Positions 55,980 through 64,000 of a DNA stretch of 64,000 nt are shown here, one piece after another (the first letter of the stretch is position 1; each line of letters begins with the position of its first letter). The translations under genes and the position numbers were made by a program. Location: assembly GCA_949752735.1 (NCBI GenBank), contig OX457040.1, positions 120,001-184,000 on the forward strand. Direction: 5' to 3'. This DNA is from Lumbricus terrestris (taxonomy: Eukaryota; Annelida; Clitellata; Crassiclitellata; Lumbricidae). Under the pieces are notes generated by a model. The model did no database searches and was not told where the DNA came from. It saw nothing but the letters and a program-made list of their open reading frames with translations.

Positions 55980-56987
55980 CATGGATGGAGTTTATCAGGG
56001 GCTAGGGGGCCAGGCCCCCAGAAAGCCACAGAGTCATGTTTTCTACCATGTAAATGGTATCTTTGTCGGGCTTAGCCACCCAAGAACTTCCAACAATTCG
56101 TCGCCTCAGAATTATCTTCGCGTATGTCCATTTTTTTTTCTAAATCGAGCTTTAGGCTTGATTTGTAGCAAAAATTTGCTTCTCTTTCATCACTTTTAAT
56201 AGTTAAGAGATATGACAAGTCGTTTTAAGGATATTCACCGAAAACTACCTGTCGTATTACCATGTATCAGGATTGCCTTGTCGTATCTCCAATTTATTTT
56301 GCGTATCTCCAGTGCTGCATTCATGGGTTTAAAAGTGCATTGTCGTATGTCCGAGAAAGCTCGTCGTTGATTGGACGAAGGAGATAACATCCCACTTCGT
56401 TGTATCATAGTGTCGTAGGCCTATGTCCAGGGAATAAAAAAACGTTCTTTTATTAAAAAAGAGTATTAAACTTGCGTAAATTGAAACGAACAAAGTCGCA
56501 AATGATTGTGTATTGCTTTCTTTTATTATTTGAATTTTTTTCAAATTTTTTTCTCGTCAGGATGACTTGCAATTTATTTAAATTCATTTTATACAACATT
56601 TTCCAAAATTTCACAAACACCATTCTAAGTTTCAATTTAATTTTAATGCAACATCCGCAATGCCCATGCTTTAATATGACGTCTTTGCCTGAAGTTTTAT
56701 TGCACTCATTTTTTAAAATTTCCGTCCAAAGTTCCGGAACTTCAAACTCGATTTTCTCGGAATTCACAAAAGTGGAGATACGCGAAGATAAATCTCAGGC
56801 GACGAATTATTAAAAAAGGTCACCAACTTTTTCGGCCGGAAAATACATGATAATTTTCATGAGATTTGAACTAGACGACTTAAAAAAGGTCAAAAAGGTT
56901 TTGGGCCGACACGAAAAAATATTGGCGCCGCGCTTTCTACACCAAGTTTTTAGCCCCCCTCCAAACGGAAACCAATCTCCGCCCATG
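55980..56987. mobile_element. hAT-type MITE inserted in the SINE, itself interrupted
   Basis: Starts CATGGATGGAGTTTATCAGG and ends CCAATCTCCGCCCATG; ACCTTGAG flanks both sides (55972-55979 and 56988-56995). Near its right end are two AAAAAAGGTC cores. It is split by another MITE at 56093-56808. A relative of its left end lies near 44758 and of its right end near 45720. Confidence 0.88.
56093..56808. mobile_element. innermost MITE with AATTCGTCGCCT inverted ends
   Basis: Left arm AATTCGTCGCCTCAGAATTA and TCTTCGCGTATGTCC; right arm GGAGATACGCGAAGATAA and CTCAGGCGACGAATT. Several TCGTATCTCC-like phrases lie inside. Inserted in the MITE at 55980-56987. Confidence 0.88.
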
Positions 56988-57149
56988 ACCTTGAGTAAGT
57001 CCTTCATTCGCAATTGCATGGTCATGTGCTTCGGCGTGAAACTCCGATGCAGTGTCCGCCTGTAGTCGGGTGCGCCTCTGAGTAGTGAGCTTGAAGGGGC
57101 GCTATGGCAAATGGGATAAATAAATAAATGCATATGTGTGTGTGCGTGT

Positions 57150-57475
57150 CATGGGCGGAGACTTAGGGGGCGGCAGGGGGGACGGTCCCCCAATTAATGT
57201 GGTGGGGACGGCCCATGCATTTGCCCCCCCCCCCCATCGTTAAGCGTGGAGGACATGTCACGTTAAAAGTTATGACTAAAAAAAGGTCATCAACTTTTTT
57301 TGGCGCAGATAATATTGGGTTTTCGTCCATTTTCGATGGATCGGACGGATGACTAAAAAGAAGGTCGTCAACTTTTTTGGCCTGCAAGAATGGAAAATTT
57401 CGTCGGCGACTCAGCCATTCGTCCGCCCAAAATCTTCGGCCGATCGTTTTCGTCCCCCCCCCAGTCTCCGCCCAT
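57150..57475. mobile_element. hAT-type MITE, family B
   Basis: Perfect 14-bp inverted ends CATGGGCGGAGACT and AGTCTCCGCCCATG. Two ACTAAAAA..GGTC[AG]TCAAC cores lie inside. Flanks do not match, so the duplication has decayed or the ends differ slightly. Confidence 0.85.
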
Positions 57476-57566
57476 GGCTCCAGATCAACTCTACCGAATC
57501 AGCTAAATTTCTAAAGCTACAAATAAACCGAGTAACTGAGATGATACCTATCAAACATATAGTGTA

Positions 57567-57793
57567 CAAGGGCGGATGCAGAAAGTTTGTAGGAGTCAGA
57601 CAAATTTATTTGCTCTCTCGCCCAAATATCTGATGACCTTTTTCGTTTAGTCATCTGCTACTTTTCCTCCACCTTTTCCGGCTGCATTGAGTTGCATGAA
57701 TTAAAAGTCTTAATTGCCGATGGAGGTGGGGCACGATCTGTGAAAATCTCGAAATATGGGTGGGCCGGATTGGCACCACTAGATCCGCATCTG
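57567..57793. mobile_element. diverged hAT-type MITE, family A
   Basis: Ends CAAGGGCGGATGCAGAAAG and AGATCCGCATCTG, with a TGATGACCTTTTTCG..AGTCAT core and a GGGCCGGATTGGC block. Shorter and older than the copy at 54966. Confidence 0.75.
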
Positions 57794-57808
57794 TATTATA
57801 TATGCATA

Positions 57809-59029
57809 CACCGTGATTCAAAAAAAACTAAGCCAAACTGTTTTTAATATATCTCTAATGCCTGATAACATATCACGCTAAAATTTTCCAAATATGTAGA
57901 GAATTGGACCAGGAATATAATTCCAAAATTTCATGAGATAAAGTTGAGCGGATAAAAAGATATGAATCTTTCAACTTCATATGCCGAAATTTCAGTTTAC
58001 AAGCAATTTTCTGTCAGATTCAATAAAATGTTTTCTTATAGCTCTAATGCCTGATGATTAATCATTCTAAAATTTTATCCAGATATGTAGAGAATTGAAC
58101 TAACAATATGACTCCAACAGTATGGTTTGATTATTTAATTAAATAAGATGCTCAAAATGTCCTCCTCCTGCTTGCACGCTGAGCCTGGAGGCGCTGGTGC
58201 CATTATGCAACAGCATGCATCGTCGATTATCCTCTGGTTCAGGCCATCCCACACATCCAACAAGCGTTGCTTCAGATCGTTTATATTATGGATTGCTGTT
58301 TGGTAGACTCGGTCTTGCATCACGTTCCACACTTTATAGTCGACAGGATTCAAAATAATCTGGGCTGTTCGGAGGCCATAATGTGGGAGAAACGAAGTCT
58401 GGCGTCTCTCTTGTCAGCATTTCGATGGTTTCCTTGGCTCTGTGGGCTGGCGCTGTTCTGTTGAAAAAGAAACAGCCTTCTGGGGCTAGATTTCTGATTA
58501 CATGTAGAAGATGTTGTGACAGCAGAACGTCGCGATAATAGGTTCCATTAATTTTTACTCTAGGATCACTGAAGACCACAATTGGAAACTATCAAGCGTC
58601 GAAACCGCAAAGAACACCATAACAGACTTGATGAAAACTGAAATTTCTGGAGATGAAGTTGAAAAATTCATATCTTTCAATCCGTTCAAATTTATGACAT
58701 GATATTTTGGAATCCTATTGTTGGTTCAATTCTTTAAATATTTGGAAACTTTTAGTATGATTAATCATCAGGCATTAGAGATATAAGATAAACAATACGA
58801 CTTGCATTTTATTGAATCTAGCAGAAAATTGCTTGTAAACTGAAATTTCGACATAATTATGAAGTTGAAAGATTCATATCTTTTTATCCGTTCAACTTTA
58901 TCTCATGAAATTTTGGAATCATATTCTTGGTCCAATTCTCTAAATATCTGGAAAATGTTAGCGTGATATTTGATCAGGCATTAGAGATATATGAAAAACA
59001 ATTTGGCTTAGTTTTTTTTACTCACGGTG
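57809..59029. mobile_element. Tc1/mariner-type transposon with long inverted repeats, TA duplication
   Basis: Ends CACCGTGATTC then AAACTAAGCCAAA, and TTTGGCTTAGTTTTTTTTAC then TCACGGTG, each next to TA (57807-57808 and 59030-59031). The arms are hundreds of bases long and contain subrepeats (AGAGATAT, ATTGGACCA, TCATATCTTT). Between them is a minus-strand transposase remnant. Confidence 0.95.
58135..58579 (-). pseudogene. mariner-like transposase, C-terminal half, inactive
   Basis: Reads 'YYRDVLLSQHLLHVIRNL', 'FFFNRTAPAHRAKETIEML', 'TLWPPNSPD' and, in another frame, 'MNPVDYKVWNVMQDRV' and 'LKQRLLDVWDGLNQRIID'. These are the mariner-group landmarks. The DNA-binding N-terminus and first catalytic Asp are absent, a frameshift lies near 58340-58353, and the usual QD before .APAH is NR, so the second catalytic Asp is lost. 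Confidence 0.92.
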
Positions 59030-59312
59030 TATATAGGGCGGCCGATAATGTCATTCGCAGTGAGTTTCTAATGAGTTTCTAATGCCTTTTAAATGCACGC
59101 TGTATTCACATATATGATGGGCGTATCTGCCTACTCACGTGCAGTCGACTCGCAATGCCTGCGTCACCGTTGACGTCATCTCTAGACCGACGATGAGAAG
59201 ACTGATCGCCGCGAACAGGAAAAGACAGGAATGCATTCTACAGCACAGACAACATATGTTGCATGCCACGTGACGACGTTAACACTGTCTTAACAACACA
59301 GCTGCAGCTGCA

Positions 59313-59842
59313 CAGTGTTTAATCTAGTCCCCATCCTCTGGAGGGGGTTGAATTCAGGTTTCTGAGGTTTCTGGGGGGGAGACAATTGAGCGTCGGAAGG
59401 ACGCTCGTGAGGCGCGTGGCGCTGAGACGGGGAGGGGTATGGTGAGGGGATGTGCCCCTTCCCATCAGAAACTTTTTCAATTTCCACATTGCAATGGCAG
59501 CATTTTAAGGTGCCATCTTAACAAAATAGATGTACTTTCTTTTTTAGTGCTTATAAGCGTGACCTAAAACTTCAATAATCAATAAATATACGCAATAGGC
59601 TACTTTAAAAAAATTGGGAGTTTCCACACTGTAATTGTACCCTTTGAAGATGCCATTTTAGCCAAAAATAACTCCATTATTTCAGTACTCATAAGAAGCG
59701 TTTTAGGATTTCAATATATATATATAGGCCTATATATTATATGATAGGCTATATATAATTATAATTACAATAAAAAATATCATTATGTATTTATGTATCG
59801 AGTTCAGCAGCTCAGTTCTGCAGTTGTTGGGTTACTCTAATG
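59313..59842. mobile_element. MITE copy (inverted relative of 25645-26211), right part unclear
   Basis: Begins CAGTGTTTAATCTAG, followed by GAGGTTTCTGGGGGGG, GACAATTGAGCGTC and GGGAGGGGTATG blocks, collinear with the reverse complement of the element at 25645-26211. Its far end is lost or lies beyond the hAT insertion at 59843. Later sequence also resembles the interior of 5085-6371. Confidence 0.7.
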
Positions 59843-60697
59843 CAGGGGTCTCAAACTCGAGTCAGCATGTGGGCCGCATTTGGAAATTTGTAATGACTCG
59901 CGGGCCGCAACATAAAAATATAATCGTGCATGCGAAACTATAGAATTAGGCCTAGTTATTTGTCATTGCATCATACAATACTGTAATGATGATATAACCC
60001 TGTAAAATTCACGTAATATTATATTTTAAGTGCACCGGTAACCATATAATACTAGTACTACAAACAAACTTTAAAACCATGCTATCCCAATTATTGAAAA
60101 ATGCGTAGGCGCTATAATTGAAAAGTTTATGCTATAATCAAAATCTAAAATTAATTGACTCTAATTGTTTTAAGTATCTATCCTAAGCAATGTTCATAGC
60201 AAGGCAACTCAAATTTAGTTAGAGACTCTGAGTGTTCTTAAGTATTCTAAATTTTCTAAGTGCTCTAAACCAAAACCCCAAAATGATTTAGTATAGGGAT
60301 AAATATACCTGTTAGTGTCGTTGTTGAAAACAAAGCAAATGGAGGTTAATTTGCAAAACAAAAATAATAACGGGGATACTCTATTTTGCGACACCGGCAC
60401 ACAAACTTCGCTCTAGCCTACTTCAGTACTTCTGCTTCGGCGTTGAATCGCACTGAAGGTCCACTACATTATAACCCCATCTGCCTTTGCCTATATCTGC
60501 TGTCATGAATTCTATGTCCACAGCAAAAGGAGTAGAAAGCAGTTTAAAACTTGGTTCAGACCGTAAAAGAACTGCACAATTCTGTTAAACCGATTTCTTT
60601 CTTTGAAAAATAAAAAACCCAGGTGGCTGTTCGCGGGCCGCATTGATCGGGTTCGCGGGCCGCATGCGGCCCGCGGGCCGCGTGTTTGAGACCTCTG
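59843..60697. mobile_element. hAT-type element with 8-bp target-site duplication, containing a MITE copy
   Basis: Ends CAGGGGTCTCAAACTCG and GTGTTTGAGACCTCTG; CTCTAATG flanks both sides (59835-59842 and 60698-60705). GGGCCGC repeats are subterminal. At about 60030-60405 is a diverged inverted copy of the MITE at 11190-11646 (ATACTCTATTTTGCGACACC). No transposase. Confidence 0.95.
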
Positions 60698-60984
60698 CTC
60701 TAATGAATAACTGCAGGCTGAATAAATTATACAAATATATATTATACTGCCGTGCTAAGCAAAAAGACAGTAACTCAATTTTTTCCGTTTTTGAGTTAGC
60801 ACTTGTTTTCACATCCTGACAACATAATCTATCATATCTAGAAGCAAGGAAATGGTATCTGTCCGGGAACATGGAAAAAAACGGAAATGAAATTAACAGT
60901 AACTCAATTGAGGTACCATGGTGCTAAGCAAAAACGCAGTAACTTGACTTACGGTCTTCTTGCTTAGTATCCCATGTAGTTTGA

Positions 60985-61640
60985 TGGCCGACCAACTTAC
61001 AGATATTTCAATATCTCAGCTTCCAATTCACTTAGAATCACCATCCTGGTGTTAAAACAAACACATTTAAGGTCAAGGATTCCAATAGAACTATCCCAAA
61101 TTTGCCCAAGGCCTAAATAGCGGCCATTTTCCAAAATGGCCGACAAAAAATATGGATCTGTCAATATCTCGGCTTTCAGTTCACTTGGAATTCTCATTTT
61201 GGTGTCAAAACATACACATTAAGGGTCAAGGATTGCAATGGAACCATCAAATATTTGCCATGACCTTAATAGCGGCCATTTTCCAAAATGGCCGACATAA
61301 AATTAAGGATTTGTCAATATCTCGGCTTTCAGTTCACTTGGAATCGTCATCTTAGTGTCCAAGCATACGCATTTATGAGCAAAGATTACAATAGAACTAA
61401 AACAAAGTTTTCATGGTGTCAATGGCAGCCATTTTCCAAAATGGCGACCAAAATATGAATATATTAATATTTAAGCTTCCAATTCGCTTACAATCATTAT
61501 AAAAAATTATTGGCGTGTAAACATGTGCATTTCAGGGCAATAGATCTATTCCAGCATTGGAGCCTTGACAAATTCCCCATCGTTTCAATGGCAGCCATTT
61601 TACAAAATGGCCGACCCAAGGATAGGAATTCACTCCAAGT
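60985..61640. repeat. tandem repeat of about 155 bp, 4 units, each with a GGCCATTTT palindrome
   Basis: Each unit ends near GGCCATTTTCCAAAATGGCC (about 61122, 61274, 61428, 61592) and has an ATCTCGGCTTTCAGTTCACT-like start. The units form the outer part of an inverted-repeat arm whose partner begins near 63775 and runs to the window end. Confidence 0.88.
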
Positions 61641-64000
61641 TTACGCAATCTTTCGCCATAATTTAAAAGTTTCTGGCGCTTGGAATACTTACCCCTTAAT
61701 GTAGGGTGGTCCAAAAAAATAATATTCAAGCTAGACACCAAGGCGCCCTCTCAGTTTGTTAGACCTGTCAATAGTATTATTGAGACCAAATTTCAGCTTA
61801 CCAGTCCAACTGGAAGGCGGTGCTCAACGACATCGAAATATTACCATGTAGTTGTATTAGCAAGAAATCTTGATGCCTTTTAGCTTGATCAAAAACTTCA
61901 ACCCTTGTCATGTAGATGAACTTGGAATAGATTCTGTTGCACTATCATACTTATTACAGTCAGTGCTAGCTACTTGACAGCTGTTTAGCCATCAAGTGAC
62001 AAGTGCATTTTGATAGCAATAACACTTCTGGTGATCGGATCATGAAGCATTGAGATTGTTGGTCACAATTACTGCAGCGCTTATGTGCGATCCTTTTGTC
62101 CTGCCATTTTCACGAAAAACCATTCATATGGAGTGCTTAAGAAGCCAATATGGAGCATGCTGAAGCTGTAAGATCTGAATTTGTACCAAATTAACCACTT
62201 GCAGTACACTGGAAATGTTGATCGCCTGTGAGTGCTTGTTTCGGGTTATGGTGTCGCTAAACTCTTTGGTATGCCCAAATGTCCCTCTGTGACAGGACAT
62301 AATTTAAATCCAAGGTCATTCATCATCTTCTGAAGTTATTGAGACTCGCTGATAATGGCTAAGATTTGATCTTTGACACAACACCAGACGCTTTAGCAGA
62401 GTGTACGTTTTTCGGGAAAACATGTTATGTAAAATGTTCCTGTGGTTGGCCTGCTGTCGTCATTTTGATGGAGTTGATTTAAGCCAAAAACTTCATCTTG
62501 TGTTGTTGTCCATCTAATCCAAAATAGAGTCCAATCTTAAAGAGATTTAAAGCTGTGTGGGATGGTGTGACACGTGACAACATCCGAGTACTGGAAGTCG
62601 TATCCGCTACTGAAGCCTCACATGAGAGAGTGATCAGTTTTATCAAGCAGACTTCTGAAATTGAAGTCAATTTCAGAGACGACTACCAAGAAGTCATTGA
62701 GGTGTCAATGGTTGTCCTTGGAAGTCAGCCCTCAATAAGAAACTGGAGAGCCCAATTTACCATGCACGTTGAATGGCCAGGTTACTGCATCCCATCAAAA
62801 ATAATTGTACGATTTAGCAATCAACGTCAATCTAAGGGAAAAGAAAAACTCAGATTCATCCTTTTGTGTGATTGGGTGCCCTCCTTCACTCAAAGGCATC
62901 CTCTTGCTGCTGAAACTCCAGGACAGGATCTGTCAATTTTGATTGATACAGGACTTTTGATTCAGGTGACTATTATTTGTAGGAGCTCAACGTTGCTGCC
63001 ATGAATGTTCTAGAAAATTATCAATACTTAGTTCCTTTCAGATGAGGCTGAATGTCTGACACTGTTATGCTGCCATCTGCCTGATATGGTAGATATCAGG
63101 TGAAGATTTTACGGAATGACTGCAAATCCTAGTGAAAGGATGTTGATGGTAGTGCTGCCATACAGAAGGAGGGGGATTGCCTGGGCGAGTTTGCAACCCT
63201 GTGAACACTGACACTACTGCCACGCCTGAAATTTGGTGATTCCTTTTTATACTTACACCAGTACAATAGCCTGACGATGATGATTATCAGCAGGGCAGAG
63301 ACTGAAGTCAGCAATTGAGAGTGCTAAGCTACACGGCTGAGAGAAGTGTGAAGTTGTTCAAGGAATTAAACTGACTCATCACTGATGAAAGAAGAAAGCA
63401 ATATTTTCTCCAAGTGGTTGAGGCAAATAGGAAAGCTGTCCCCACTCAATCAACAAAGAAATATGCTGTTGACATTGTGCTTGCAAAGCCTTCTACAGTG
63501 TAGACGTCATCGTATGTTTGGAGTCACAAAACGAGAACCATAGACATTCGTGGATTTAACGATGATTATGACATTTTTTGACATTTTCCATATTTAAAAC
63601 CTACTGAAATTTTATATTTCAAGCTCAACAATTGTTTAAGTGTCGCACATATTGTCATGTTACAGTAATGTATGATCTATCTTGAAATAAAGCACAATTG
63701 TATTGGAATATATGCTCAACACATTTATTTCTACAATTAACGTCTTTTCATTGGCCCATGCAAAGTAAGACAGTCGTTGAGCACCGCTTTCCAGTTGGAA
63801 TCGGAAGCTGAAATTTTGTCTCAATAATACTATTGATAAGTCTAACAAACTGGGAGGGCGCCCTGGTTTTTAGCTTGAACTTTATTTTTTGCCATGTATC
63901 TGTGAACCACACTACCTTAATGTGTATGTTTTGACACGAATATGACGATTCTAAGTAGACTGAAAGTTTTGATATTGATAATTTGGTATTTTGGTCGGCC
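61000..64000. mobile_element. large DNA element with long inverted arms, leaving the window
   Basis: The left arm (to about 61835) and the right arm (from about 63765) are inverted copies. Landmarks include GGCGCCCTCTCAGTTTGTTA on the left and AACAAACTGGGAGGGCGCC on the right, plus TCAATAGTATTATTGAGAC. The last bases (TTTTGGTCGGCC) match the start of a left-arm repeat unit. About 1.9 kb lies between the arms. The superfamily is not recognised; the window ends inside the right arm. Confidence 0.82.
62555..63003 (+). pseudogene. possible remnant of the large element's protein
   Basis: Between the inverted arms is a complex, non-repetitive frame: 'VVSATEASHERVISFIKQTS', 'NWRAQFTMHVEWPGYC', 'RFILLCDWVPSFTQRHPLAA'. 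Other short pieces lie at 62235-62330 ('GYGVAKLFGMPKCPS') and 63360-63500 in other frames. It may be a decayed transposase or a captured gene. I do not recognise it. Confidence 0.35.

Larger units (their letters stand above)
55914..57130 (+). mobile_element. tRNA-derived SINE split by nested insertions
   Basis: Head at 55914-55979 (GCGGTGGTGTAGTGGT, GGTTCGGTGCTTTGGAGCC). Body and tail resume at 56996-57130 with CTTCGGCGTGAAACTCCGAT, GGGGCGCTATGGCAAATGGG and an (AATA)n tail. The gap is filled by the MITE at 55980-56987, whose duplication ACCTTGAG is SINE sequence. Confidence 0.88.

Overview
The window is nuclear DNA from an animal, most likely a marine invertebrate. The reasons are intron-split genes with GT..AG boundaries, homologs of two animal membrane proteins (KIAA2013 and a neurexin-family receptor), non-LTR retrotransposons, tRNA-derived SINEs, many hAT-type elements with 8-bp target-site duplications, and heavy microsatellite content. 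The word TAGGCCTA recurs often; I associate it with ambulacrarian (echinoderm or hemichordate) genomes, but this is a weak inference. No bacterial gene, rRNA gene, complete tRNA gene or CRISPR array was seen.

Host genes. (1) The last exon of a neurexin-like gene lies at 7925-9041 (+): a disordered stalk, one transmembrane helix, a short cytoplasmic tail and a C-terminal PDZ ligand. Its upstream exons are outside the window or unrecognised. (2) A KIAA2013 homolog on the minus strand runs from an N-terminal membrane anchor at 31565 to its stop at 16315. I resolved 12 coding exons; splice phase agrees at nine of the eleven joins. The first exon and one or two joins are unresolved. The two genes converge. 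(3) Three phase-compatible candidate exons of an unrecognised gene lie on the minus strand at 54465-54376, 52420-52286 and 49512-49191. (4) A small minus-strand reading frame at 43594-43310 looks secreted and is cut by a hAT element.

Layout. 0-3 kb: CR1/L2-group LINE copies. 3-7.7 kb: microsatellites, a hAT element with a target-site duplication, a minisatellite and a SINE-like copy. 7.9-9.7 kb: neurexin-like exon and its 3' region. 9.26-16.44 kb: a nearly identical tandem duplication (two 3,587-bp units) whose breakpoint cuts the terminal KIAA2013 exon. 16.3-31.6 kb: KIAA2013 exons among minisatellites, a hAT transposase remnant, LINE fragments and MITEs; one minisatellite has multiplied the splice acceptor of a coding exon. 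32-41 kb: mostly AT-rich sequence without recognisable genes, plus a foldback element with CRE-like palindromes. 41-60.7 kb: dense non-autonomous DNA transposons (several nested), a 31-bp satellite, SINEs, the candidate third gene and a dead mariner. 61-64 kb: one arm, the interior and part of the other arm of a large inverted-repeat element leaving the window.

Nearly all long uninterrupted reading frames here other than the LINE and the neurexin-like exon are translations of microsatellites or minisatellites. Real coding sequence is in short exons, identified by homology I recognised plus splice signals and phase. No database search was possible; all family names are from memory of conserved motifs.
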